Below are positions 27,815 through 36,316 of a stretch of 64,000 bases of DNA, one piece after another (position 1 is the stretch's first letter; every line of letters begins with the position of its first letter). The position numbers and the translations under genes were made by a program. Under the pieces are notes generated by a model. It saw only the letters and a list, made by a program, of their open reading frames with translations. It was not told where the DNA came from and made no database searches. This stretch comes from Promicromonospora umidemergens (lineage in GTDB: Bacteria; Actinomycetota; Actinomycetes; Actinomycetales; Cellulomonadaceae): positions 52,288 to 116,287 of the forward strand of contig NZ_JAMTCT010000019.1 of the NCBI RefSeq assembly GCF_024171995.1, given 5' to 3'.

Positions 27815-30550
27815 CTACCGCGCCGGCGGGTTCCGGATCGCCGCATCGATTCGCGCGAGCACCGCCCGGGACCGCTCCAGCTCGGGCCGGAACCGTTCCG
27901 GAAGGTCGGCCGCGAGCCGCCGACGCATGTCGACCGCCTCCCTGGCGTGCCCGAGCGCCGCCACGTTGTCGCCGGCCGCGCTCAGGGCGCTGGCCAGGTT
28001 GGAGAGCGCGAGCGCCAGGTCGGGCCGGTGCTTGTCCGGGTTCTCGAGGACGAACCGGCGCCGCATCGCGACCGCCTCCAGCATCGGCGGCAGCGCGTCG
28101 GAGGCCCGGTCGAGGTCGAGCAGGGTGGCCCCAAGGTTCGCGAGCGACTCCGCGAGGCCGGTGCGGTACTTCTCCGGCTGCTCGCGCACCAGCCGCCGGA
28201 GCATGTCGACGGCCTCCTGCGTGGGTTCGAGCGCCTCCTCGAACCTGCCGAGGTCCGCATACCGCACGCCGAGGTTGGACAGGGACTGCGCGAGGTACTT
28301 GAGGGACCGGGCGTTCCCGCTCGCGAGGCCCCTGCGGACGGCTACCGCCTCCTCCTCCAGCAGGACCGCCTCGTCGTACCTGCCGCGGCGGGCCAGGGTG
28401 ACGCCGAGGTTCGAGAGCGAGTGCGCCAGGTAGTGCAGGTACCGGTCGGGGTGCTCGCGGGCGAGCTCGCGCCGGATCTCCAGCGCCTCCCGCTCCAGCC
28501 GGAGCGACTCGTCGGCGCGGCCGGTCGTCGAGTACAGCGCGCCGAGCGCGGAGAGCGCACCGGCGAGGGCTGGACGGGTACCCCGCTCGTTCTCCTTCGC
28601 GAGCTCGCGCTGCAGCTCCAGGGCTTCGACGAGCACCACGCCCGCCTCTTCGTACCGGCCGAGGGCCTCCAGCGTGGTACCGAGCTGACCGAGCGACCAC
28701 GCCAGCTCCCCGAGGTGCTCGGGACGAGCGGCGGCGAGCCTGCGCCGGATCGCCACCGCCTCGGCGTTCGCGGGCAGTGCCTCCTCGGGCCGCCCGCTCT
28801 CCGTGAGGGCCTCGAAGTTGCCCAGGACCGCGGCGACCAGCGGCTCGTACTGGACAGGGTCGCCCTCCGCGAGACGGCGGTAGAGGTCGAGCGACGCGCG
28901 CTGGGCCACCTCGATGTCGCCGACCCGGCCCAGCTCCGTGTAGGACACGCCCGCGTTCTGCAGGGCACGCGCGTGCTCGGCGTCGGCCCACAGCGCGTCG
29001 CCTGCGGGACACCGGCGGCACAGCGCTACCACCTCCTCCTGCACGGCCAGGGCGTCGCCGTGCCGGCCGACCGCCCAGTACCCCGTCCCGAGGTTGTTCA
29101 GTGCCGTGCACAGGGCAGGGCGGTACCGGTTCTCGTCGCCCCAGCCGAGGCCGCGCCACAGCCCTACCGCCTCCTGCAGCAGGCCAACTGCCGCGTCGGT
29201 CTCACCCTCGGCGATCAGCACGATGCCGAGGTCGGTCAGCGCCTCGGCCCGCTCGGCGTCGCCGCCAGTGGCCCGGGCGAGCTCAGCCACCCGGTGCGTG
29301 AGGCGGTCGAGCACCGGCGCTGCCAACGGTCCCGGCGACCGCGGCAGCCGGCGCGTCACCCGGATCAGCCAGGGCAGGTCTGCCGGCCGTTCGGCAGGCA
29401 GAGCGGATACCGCCGCCTCGATGAGCTTGCCGGAGACGTCTCGTTCCCCCGTGGGCCGGTCCGGTCCCATCTCCGTCGCGAACGCCAGCACCGCAAACGC
29501 CTGCGCCGGATCCAGGCCGCGGGTGCAGGCGGCCGTGGTCTCCTCCGACGCCGCCAGGACCCGCGAGACGAGCAGCTCCGCCAGGCGGGGGACCACGGGG
29601 AGGTGCGCACGGACCCAGTCCACGGCCGCAGCAGCCGTGCCTTCCGCGGCTTCGACACCGGCACGGAGCAGCGCGGCCTGGATGCCCTCGTCGGTGGTGT
29701 CCCCCAGCAGCGTCACCACGGCCAGCGCCGCCTCGGCACCACTGACGCCCAGGCCCGCTCGCTCTGCCGTGGCCGTCCACCCGGCGCGCTCATGGTCGAG
29801 CAACGCGTCGAGCGCGCCCGCCGGGTCGACGACACCGCCGCCGTCGAGCACCGCGACCAACGCGGCCGCCTGGAGGTCGAGGGCGCACGGTTGCTGGTCC
29901 GGCGCCGGCTCGAACCGCAGCTGCGGGACCGGGCGCCCCAACGCCCTGGCGAAGCGGGTGGCCGCGACCTCCAGGAGGGCGCGGTGATCCTCCGAGCGCT
30001 CGATCTCCAGCCCGAGGGCGGGATCGAACGCGACGTCCAGCCGACGTTCGAGCGCAGGCTCCAGCGCCATCTGGGTGACCGACGGCGTGCGCCCGGCCCA
30101 CAGCCTGCTGGTCCACCGCTCGCGGCGCCACCACTGCCCGCCGGTGCGAGCCGTGCACAGGACGCGCAACCGTCCGCGAGGGCTGGTCGCCCCGATCGCG
30201 TCGAGCATCGCGGGCAGGTCCGGACGGGAGGCGGCGTCGTCGACGACGAGCAGGACGCGACGCTCCTCTGCGACAGCCGACAGCGCTGCCATCTCCGCGG
30301 CGGGCGGGACATGGACCACCGTCCAACCCGTCCGGCGCAGCCTCCGGCCGAGCTCGAGCACCAGGCGCGTCTTGCCGACACCTCCGGGACCGCACAGCAG
30401 CCGTAGTGCCACCGGGTCCCGCGACCGCACCCACGACCGCAGTTCCACCAGCTCCCGCCCACGGCCCATGAAGGGCACGACGCCTCGTTCGGGCGCGAGC
30501 AGAGCAGCCGGGCCCGTGCCCCGCGTCTCGTCGGGTCCGAGTCGGCTCAT
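27815..30550 (-). CDS. STAND-type ATPase with C-terminal TPR array (paralogue 2)
   Basis: 911-residue paralogue of the protein at 10524-13304. It begins almost at once with VVPFMGRGRELVELRSW, P-loop GPGGVGKTR (residues 54-62) and Walker B-like VLLVVDDAASRPDLPAMLDAIG; the last stretch aligns with NAATRLGLGAMLDAVG of paralogue 1. A helical middle domain precedes TPR units of about 45-46 residues, such as NLGVTLARRGRYDEAVLLEE and NLGVRYADLGRFEEALEPTQ. There is no N-terminal effector, signal peptide or membrane span. The ATG at 30550 is the only sensible start. The sensing ligand and output are unknown. Confidence 0.85.
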   Translation of the reverse strand: MSRLGPDETRGTGPAALLAPERGVVPFMGRGRELVELRSWVRSRDPVALRLLCGPGGVGKTRLVLELGRRLRRTGWTVVHVPPAAEMAALSAVAEERRVLLVVDDAASRPDLPAMLDAIGATSPRGRLRVLCTARTGGQWWRRERWTSRLWAGRTPSVTQMALEPALERRLDVAFDPALGLEIERSEDHRALLEVAATRFARALGRPVPQLRFEPAPDQQPCALDLQAAALVAVLDGGGVVDPAGALDALLDHERAGWTATAERAGLGVSGAEAALAVVTLLGDTTDEGIQAALLRAGVEAAEGTAAAAVDWVRAHLPVVPRLAELLVSRVLAASEETTAACTRGLDPAQAFAVLAFATEMGPDRPTGERDVSGKLIEAAVSALPAERPADLPWLIRVTRRLPRSPGPLAAPVLDRLTHRVAELARATGGDAERAEALTDLGIVLIAEGETDAAVGLLQEAVGLWRGLGWGDENRYRPALCTALNNLGTGYWAVGRHGDALAVQEEVVALCRRCPAGDALWADAEHARALQNAGVSYTELGRVGDIEVAQRASLDLYRRLAEGDPVQYEPLVAAVLGNFEALTESGRPEEALPANAEAVAIRRRLAAARPEHLGELAWSLGQLGTTLEALGRYEEAGVVLVEALELQRELAKENERGTRPALAGALSALGALYSTTGRADESLRLEREALEIRRELAREHPDRYLHYLAHSLSNLGVTLARRGRYDEAVLLEEEAVAVRRGLASGNARSLKYLAQSLSNLGVRYADLGRFEEALEPTQEAVDMLRRLVREQPEKYRTGLAESLANLGATLLDLDRASDALPPMLEAVAMRRRFVLENPDKHRPDLALALSNLASALSAAGDNVAALGHAREAVDMRRRLAADLPERFRPELERSRAVLARIDAAIRNPPAR

Positions 30551-30691
30551 GGGCAGTTATCCAACAGCACTACGGCTGTCCTGGCCAGTGCGCCCGCGAA
30601 ACATGCACAAGCATCAGGACAGGGTGTTTCCGCAGGTCAGAGAGCTAGAAGTTGCCGCAGGCCCGCATCTCGCACCGCATCCTGAAAACGA

Positions 30692-30729
30692 CGACGACCC
30701 GCCGCCCCCGAAGGGGCGACGGGTCGTCG
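30692..30729 (-). terminator. Rho-independent terminator of rpsA
   Basis: CGACGACCCG pairs with CGGGTCGTCG (30692-30701 with 30720-30729), continued inward after one mismatch by six more G-C pairs closing a CGAA tetraloop on the + strand. On the minus strand the stem is followed by TCGTTTTC, giving a short U-run. It lies 12 bp after the rpsA stop. Confidence 0.85.
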
Positions 30730-30740
30730 ATGAGCTCAGA

Positions 30741-32228
30741 TCAGTTGCCCGTGAGCTTCTCGCGGAGCGCGGCGAGCGCCTCGTCCGAAGCCAGCGTGCC
30801 GCCGACCTCCTCGACCGGAGCCGAGGAGTAGGTGGTGCTGCCGCCGCCCCCGCCGCCGGCCGGCGCAGCAGCCGGAGCGTCGGCCGGAGCCTCGGTGTCC
30901 GCGGTGATCGCCTCGGCGACCTGCTTGCGGTGCGCGGTCCAGCGCTCGTGCGCCTTGGCGTACTCCGCCTCCCAGGCCTCGCGCTGGGTCTCGAAGCCCT
31001 CGAGCCACTCGTTGGTCTCCGGGTCGAAGCCGTCCGGGTACTTGTAGTTCCCGGCGTCGTCGTACTCGGCGGCCATGCCGTACAGCGCGGGGTCGAAGTC
31101 CTCGGACTCCGGGTCCACGCCCTCGTTGGCCTGCTTGAGCGACAGCGAGATGCGGCGACGCTCCAGGTCGATGTCGATGACCTTGACGAACACCTCGGCA
31201 CCGACGGTGACGACCTGCTCGGGCAGCTCGACGTGGCGCACGGCCAGCTCCGAGATGTGGACCAGGCCCTCGATGCCGTCCTCGACGCGCACGAACGCAC
31301 CGAACGGGACGAGCTTGGTGACCTTACCCGGCACGACCTGACCGATGGCGTGCGTACGGGCGAAGGTCTGCCACGGGTCCTCCTGCGTCGCCTTCAGCGA
31401 CAGGGAGACACGCTCGCGGTCGAAGTCGACGTCGAGCACCTCGACGGTGACCTCCTGGCCGACCTCGACGACCTCGGACGGGTGGTCGATGTGCTTCCAG
31501 GACAGCTCGGAGACGTGCACAAGGCCGTCGACGCCACCGAGGTCCACGAAGGCACCGAAGTTGACGATCGAGGAGACGACACCCGGGCGCACCTGGCCCT
31601 TCTGCAGCGTCTGCAGGAAGGTCGAGCGAACCTCGGACTGCGTCTGCTCGAGCCAGGCACGACGCGACAGCACGACGTTGTTCCGGTTCTTGTCGAGCTC
31701 GATGATCTTGGCCTCGATCTCCTTGCCGACGTACGGCTGGAGGTCGCGGACGCGACGCATCTCCACGAGGGAGGCGGGGAGGAAGCCGCGCAGGCCGATG
31801 TCGAGGATGAGGCCGCCCTTGACGACCTCGATGACGGTGCCGGTGACGACGCCGTCCTCTTCCTTGATCTTCTCGATCGTGCCCCAGGCGCGCTCGTACT
31901 GTGCGCGCTTCTTGGACAGGATCAGCCGGCCTTCCTTGTCCTCCTTCTGGAGGACCAGGGCCTCGACGGCGTCACCGACGGCGACAACCTCGCCAGGGTC
32001 GACGTCGTGCTTGATCGAGAGCTCCCGGGACGGGATGACACCCTCGGTCTTGTAGCCGATGTCGAGAAGGACCTCGTCGCGGTCCACCTTGACGATCGTG
32101 CCTTCGACGATGTCACCATCGTTGAAGTACTTGATGGTGGCGTCGATGGCAGCAAGGAAGTCCTCCTCGGTGCCGATGTCGTTGATGGCAACCTGGGGTG
32201 CGGACTTCGCAGGGGTGGAGATGGTCAT
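30741..32228 (-). CDS. rpsA: 30S ribosomal protein S1
   Basis: 495-residue S1, the mRNA-binding protein of the small subunit. Four S1 (OB-fold) domains are visible, at about residues 35-105 (GDIVEGTIVKVDRDEVLLDIG), 120-190, 205-280 (GQVRPGVVSSIVNFGAFVDLG) and 290-370 (GQVVPGKVTKLVPFGAFVRVE). The C-terminus is acidic and then alanine/glycine-rich, as usual in actinobacteria. MTISTPAK at 32228 is the start; the longer frame extends into the promoter. The gene is monocistronic with its own strong promoter and intrinsic terminator, fitting high expression. Confidence 0.97.
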   Translation of the reverse strand: MTISTPAKSAPQVAINDIGTEEDFLAAIDATIKYFNDGDIVEGTIVKVDRDEVLLDIGYKTEGVIPSRELSIKHDVDPGEVVAVGDAVEALVLQKEDKEGRLILSKKRAQYERAWGTIEKIKEEDGVVTGTVIEVVKGGLILDIGLRGFLPASLVEMRRVRDLQPYVGKEIEAKIIELDKNRNNVVLSRRAWLEQTQSEVRSTFLQTLQKGQVRPGVVSSIVNFGAFVDLGGVDGLVHVSELSWKHIDHPSEVVEVGQEVTVEVLDVDFDRERVSLSLKATQEDPWQTFARTHAIGQVVPGKVTKLVPFGAFVRVEDGIEGLVHISELAVRHVELPEQVVTVGAEVFVKVIDIDLERRRISLSLKQANEGVDPESEDFDPALYGMAAEYDDAGNYKYPDGFDPETNEWLEGFETQREAWEAEYAKAHERWTAHRKQVAEAITADTEAPADAPAAAPAGGGGGGSTTYSSAPVEEVGGTLASDEALAALREKLTGN

Positions 32229-32334
32229 TGAGTTCGATGCTCCGATGCGGACATGGCGTAGTACGGACAGGGACTGATTGGGCTCTGCTTGTATGGTGCC
32301 GATGGCCGCCAGAGGGCGCACGGCACCGCCAGTC

Positions 32335-32364
32335 ATCCTAGTGGCGTCGCAGCGTCCTGGTCAA
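32335..32364 (-). promoter_or_regulatory. Sigma70-type promoter of rpsA
   Basis: Minus strand: TTGACC (32364-32359), 18-bp spacer, TAGGAT (32340-32335). Transcription would begin near 32328, leaving a 5' leader of about 100 nt. This is one of the best consensus promoters in the window and suits a ribosomal protein gene. Confidence 0.75.
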
Positions 32365-32415
32365 CGTGAGTCAGGGCGGTGCGAACCTCAGGATACTGGT
32401 GCAGGACCAGCGTGT

Positions 32416-32432
32416 GCCGAGCGCCGCTCGGC
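32416..32432 (-). terminator. Small GC hairpin after the peptide importer operon
   Basis: GCCGAGC and GCTCGGC (32416-32422, 32426-32432) form a 7-bp stem with a 3-nt loop 14 bp after the stop of the ATPase gene. No U-run is seen. Confidence 0.5.
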
Positions 32433-32445
32433 CGGTGCGGAGGGT

Positions 32446-34191
32446 TCAGAGTGCGAGCTCCAGGTCCTTGCCAGGGATCGCGTCGAGCAGCGCCCGCGTG
32501 TACGCGGTGCTGGGCGAGTCGAAGACCGAGTCGACGGTCCCCTCCTCCACCACGCGGCCCTCCTGCATCACCAGCACGCGGTCGGCGATCTGCCGCACGA
32601 CGGCGAGGTCGTGCGTGATGAAGAGGTAGGTGAGGCCCAGGTCCTCCTGGAGGCCGGCGAGCAGCTGCAGGATCTGCGCCTGCACCACGACGTCGAGCGC
32701 GGAGACCGCCTCGTCGCACACCACGAGCTCCGGTGACAGCGCGAGGGCGCGGGCGATCGCCACCCGCTGCCGCTGGCCGCCGGACAGCTCGGACGGGAAC
32801 CGCTGCAGCTGACCCTTGCTGAGCGCCACCTGGTCGGCGAGCTCCTCCACGCGGGTGCGGCGGGCCGCCGCGTCCCCGTAGTCGTGCGCACGCAGCGGCT
32901 CCTCGATCGCCCGGTACACCGAGTACAGCGGGTCGAGCGACGAGTAGGGGTCCTGGAACACGGGCTGGACCCGGCGCCGGTAGGCGATCTGGTCCCGGTG
33001 GTTCCCCGCGCCGACGAGGTTGCCGTCGAACGTGATCGAACCAGAGGTGGGCTTCTCGATGTCGAGGATCATCCGCGCCAGCGTCGACTTGCCAGAGCCC
33101 GACTCCCCCACCACGGCCACGGTGGAGCCGCGCGGGATGTCGAGGCTCACGCCGTCCACGGCGGTGAAGTCCTTGCTGCGGGACAGCAGGCCGCGCCCCC
33201 GGATGGAGAAGACCTTGCTCGCCTCCTTGACGGACACCAGCACGTCGGGCTCCGTGGCGCCGTCGGCGACCGCGTCCTCGCCGTGGGCCAGCAGGGAGCC
33301 GTCCAGCACCTCGTCGAGGCCACGCTCCCGCGCGATCTCGATGCGGCGCGAGGCGAGCGACGGCGCCGCCGCCATGAGCCGCTTGGTGTACTCGTGCTGG
33401 GGCGCGGTCAGCACCTGCCGGGCCGGGCCCTGCTCGACGATGTCGCCGCGGTACATGACCACCACGGTGTCGGCACGCTCGGCCGCGAGGCCGAGGTCGT
33501 GCGTGATCAGCAGCACGGCGGTGCCAAGGTCCTGGGTCAGCGCGGTGAGCTGGTCCAGGATGCCCCGCTGCACGGTCACGTCGAGGGCCGACGTCGGCTC
33601 GTCCGCCACCAGCAGCGCCGGACGGCCCGACAGGCCCATGGCGATGAGGGCGCGCTGGCGCATGCCGCCCGAGAACTCGTGCGGGAACTGCGAGGCCCGC
33701 TGCCGAGCTTCGGGCAGGCCGACCTCGTCGAGCAGCTCGACCGTGCGGGTCCGCGCGTCCCGCCGGGTACGCAGGCCGTTGTCGATCAGGCCCGCGTCGA
33801 TCTGCCGGCCGATCTGCATGATGGGGTCGAGGTTGGTCATCGGGTCCTGCGGCACGAGCCCGAGCTCCATGCCGCGCAGCTGCGCCATGCGCTGCGGACT
33901 GACCTTGCCCAGGTCCTCGTCCTTGAACCAGATGTGACCGTCGGCCACCGACCCGTTGCTCGCCAGCAGGCCGAGCACCGCCATGGCCAGGGTCGTCTTG
34001 CCCGACCCGGACTCGCCGACGATCGCGACGGTCTGGCCGCGCCGGACGGTCAGGCTCGCGTTCGCCACGGCGCGTGCGGCGCCGTGCTCCGTGCGGAAGT
34101 CGACGCTCAGGTCCTCGACGCGCAGCACGACGTCGTCGGCCGACGCCCCGCTGGTGGGCTCGGCTGTCTTCTTGTCAGGGGATTCGCTCAT
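32446..34191 (-). CDS. Peptide ABC importer, fused DppD-DppF ATPase
   Basis: 581-residue protein with two complete ABC ATPases, equivalent to DppD fused to DppF. First module: Walker A GESGSGKTTLAM, signature FSGGMRQRALIA, Walker B LLVADEPTSALD. Second module (from about residue 315): [39 protein letters not shown]. Each is followed by an oligopeptide-type C-terminal region (HEYTKRLM, TAYTRALLDAIPG). It powers uptake through the two permeases just upstream and overlaps the DppC-like gene by 4 bp. The fusion is common in actinobacteria. Confidence 0.94.
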   Translation of the reverse strand: MSESPDKKTAEPTSGASADDVVLRVEDLSVDFRTEHGAARAVANASLTVRRGQTVAIVGESGSGKTTLAMAVLGLLASNGSVADGHIWFKDEDLGKVSPQRMAQLRGMELGLVPQDPMTNLDPIMQIGRQIDAGLIDNGLRTRRDARTRTVELLDEVGLPEARQRASQFPHEFSGGMRQRALIAMGLSGRPALLVADEPTSALDVTVQRGILDQLTALTQDLGTAVLLITHDLGLAAERADTVVVMYRGDIVEQGPARQVLTAPQHEYTKRLMAAAPSLASRRIEIARERGLDEVLDGSLLAHGEDAVADGATEPDVLVSVKEASKVFSIRGRGLLSRSKDFTAVDGVSLDIPRGSTVAVVGESGSGKSTLARMILDIEKPTSGSITFDGNLVGAGNHRDQIAYRRRVQPVFQDPYSSLDPLYSVYRAIEEPLRAHDYGDAAARRTRVEELADQVALSKGQLQRFPSELSGGQRQRVAIARALALSPELVVCDEAVSALDVVVQAQILQLLAGLQEDLGLTYLFITHDLAVVRQIADRVLVMQEGRVVEEGTVDSVFDSPSTAYTRALLDAIPGKDLELAL

Positions 34192-35150
34192 CGTCGGGTC
34201 CTGTTCCGGGGGTCGAGGGCCTCACGCAGGCTCTCGCCAACGAGGGTGAAGCCGAGCGCCGTCACGGCGATGCAGATGCCGGGCAGGATCGCCAGCCGCG
34301 GCGCGACCGCGAGCTCCTGCTGCGCGGCCGTCAGCATGCGGCCCCACTCGGCGGTGGACGGCTCGCCGCCACCCAGGCCGAGGAAGGAGAGCGCCGCGGC
34401 CTCGATCACTGCGGTGGCCAGGCTCAGCGTGGCCTGCACGATGACCGGGCCCACGCTGTTCGGCAGCACGTGGCTCATGGTCACCGATCTGCGCGTCAGA
34501 CCGAGGGCCGACGCCGCGAGCACGTAGTCCTGACCCTTCTGGGCCAGCATCGAGCCGCGCAGCAGCCGGGCGAAGATCGGCACCTGCACCACCCCGATGG
34601 CGATGATCACCGCCATCGACGACTGGCCGGCGATCGCCGCGATCGACACGGCGAGGAGCAGCGACGGCACGGACAGCATGAGGTCCACCAGGCGCATGAT
34701 CGCGAAGTCGACCCACTTGCCGAACCAGCCGGCCAGCAGGCCCAGCAGCAGGCCACCCGTCAGGCCGAACAGCGTGGACAGGATGCCCACGAGCAGCGAC
34801 GCGCGTGCGCCCCAGATCAGCTTGCTCAGCACGTCGCCGCCGTAGCGGTCCAGCCCGAGCGGGTACTCGGCCGACGGGCCGGGAATCATCGTGGGCCGCA
34901 CCTCGTCGCGGCCCGGCAGCTCTGTCCCGCCGTACGGGGCCAGCAGCGGCGCGAAGACCGCCACGAGCACGAACACCGCGACGATCACGCCCCCGATGAT
35001 GGCGACGGGGTTCTTGCGCAGGGTGCGCCACGCGCGCGCCCAGACGCCTTCACCGCCATGGTCCTGGCCGGCCGGCCCGTCACCATGGATGCTCGTATGG
35101 AGCGGTGCGGCGGCAGGGCCGCCGGTCACAGGAAGCTCGTTGGCACTCAC
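34188..35150 (-). CDS. Peptide ABC importer permease, DppC-like
   Basis: 320-residue inner-membrane permease with six hydrophobic segments after a charged cytoplasmic N-terminus (about 45 residues). The EAA-type coupling loop that docks on the ATPase is SMLAQKGQDYVLAASALGLT. It follows the DppB-like gene with an overlapping start and precedes the fused ATPase. DppB and DppC form the heterodimeric channel. Specific substrates (dipeptides, oligopeptides, nickel or others) cannot be decided from the sequence. Confidence 0.93.
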   Translation of the reverse strand: MSANELPVTGGPAAAPLHTSIHGDGPAGQDHGGEGVWARAWRTLRKNPVAIIGGVIVAVFVLVAVFAPLLAPYGGTELPGRDEVRPTMIPGPSAEYPLGLDRYGGDVLSKLIWGARASLLVGILSTLFGLTGGLLLGLLAGWFGKWVDFAIMRLVDLMLSVPSLLLAVSIAAIAGQSSMAVIIAIGVVQVPIFARLLRGSMLAQKGQDYVLAASALGLTRRSVTMSHVLPNSVGPVIVQATLSLATAVIEAAALSFLGLGGGEPSTAEWGRMLTAAQQELAVAPRLAILPGICIAVTALGFTLVGESLREALDPRNRTRR

Positions 35151-36154
35151 TGCTGCCTCCTCAGCCGCGGGTCGATCAGCCCGTACGACACGTCGACGAT
35201 CAGGTTCACGAGGGCATACACGACGGCGATCAACAGCACGAAGCCCTGCATCACGGGGTAGTCGGCGGCGAACACCGAGTCAGCAAGGAAGCTGCCGATG
35301 CCGCTGAACGCGAACACGGTCTCGGTGAGCACCGCGCCGCTGAGCAGCAGACCCACCTGCAGACCGATGGTGGTGACCACCGGCAGCATCGCGTTCTTCA
35401 GGATGTGCTCGTTGCGCAGCCGGGCCGGCTTGATCCCCTTGGCGCGCGCCGTGCGCACGTAGTCCGCGTTCTGCACCTCGGACACGGCGGCCCGGGTCAT
35501 GCGGGCGACGATCGCCAGCGGGATGGTGCCCAGCGCGATGCCGGGCAGGACCAGGTGCATCAGGGCGTCCCATGCCGCGTCCCACTCGCCGGTGAGCAGG
35601 CCGTCCAGGACGTAGAAGTTGGTGGGGTGGGTGGCGATCATCGTGACGTCCTGCCGGCCCGTCGTCGGGAACCAGCCCAGCTCGACGGCGAACAGGTACT
35701 TGAGGATGAACGCCAGGAAGAACACCGGCACGGTGACGCCGATCAGCGAGACCACGACGGCGGAGTGGTCGACGATCGACCCGGACCGGCGCGCCGCGAC
35801 GTACCCGAGCGGGATGCCGATGCCGATAGCGAAGATCAGGGCCACCAGGGTGAGCTCGATGGTGGCGGGAAAGCGGTTCAGGAACTCTTCCAGCACCGGG
35901 CGCCCGCTCTGCAGGGACACCCCGAAATCGCCCTGGACGAGCTGGAGCAGGTACTTGCCGTACTGGACGGGCAGCGGTTGGTCGAGACCCATCTGGGCCT
36001 CGATCTCCGCCGCGGCCTCGGGGGTGTACCGCTCACCCAGCATGGCCTGCACGGGCCCGCCGGGCAGGGCGCGCACCCAGCCGAACAGCAGGATCGACAG
36101 GCCCAGCAGGAGGGGTATCAAGAGCAGCAGCCGCTGCACAATCAGTCTGAGCAT
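35147..36154 (-). CDS. Peptide ABC importer permease, DppB-like
   Basis: 335-residue permease. It opens with MLRLIVQRLLLLIPLLLGLS, a typical DppB first helix, and contains six hydrophobic segments. The EAA loop reads MTRAAVSEVQNADYVRTARA, and the C-terminus carries the family ending YGLIDPRLR. MLRLIVQR at 36154 is preceded by GAGGA. It lies 162 bp after the binding-protein gene; a very strong hairpin in that gap probably lowers expression of the membrane parts relative to the lipoprotein. Confidence 0.94.
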   Translation of the reverse strand: MLRLIVQRLLLLIPLLLGLSILLFGWVRALPGGPVQAMLGERYTPEAAAEIEAQMGLDQPLPVQYGKYLLQLVQGDFGVSLQSGRPVLEEFLNRFPATIELTLVALIFAIGIGIPLGYVAARRSGSIVDHSAVVVSLIGVTVPVFFLAFILKYLFAVELGWFPTTGRQDVTMIATHPTNFYVLDGLLTGEWDAAWDALMHLVLPGIALGTIPLAIVARMTRAAVSEVQNADYVRTARAKGIKPARLRNEHILKNAMLPVVTTIGLQVGLLLSGAVLTETVFAFSGIGSFLADSVFAADYPVMQGFVLLIAVVYALVNLIVDVSYGLIDPRLRRQQ

Positions 36155-36232
36155 CGTTCCTCGACAGACATGCGATTCATCGGTCACTCCGGCGGCTGGG
36201 CTCGTGGCCCGACGCCGAGGACTCCGGACAGC

Positions 36233-36264
36233 GGTCGGGGCGCGGCAGCCGCCGCGCCCCGACC
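36233..36264 (-). terminator. Intercistronic 14-bp hairpin between binding protein and permease genes
   Basis: GGTCGGGGCGCGGC (36233-36246) and its exact complement (36251-36264) enclose a 4-nt loop. There is no U-run, and the next gene of the same operon begins about 80 bp downstream. It is best read as an attenuator or mRNA stabiliser that raises binding-protein over permease levels. Confidence 0.6.
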
Positions 36265-36316
36265 TGAGGCATTTCACCCTAAGGCTTGGGGTCCCTAGGT
36301 AGTTCGGAAGGGAACC

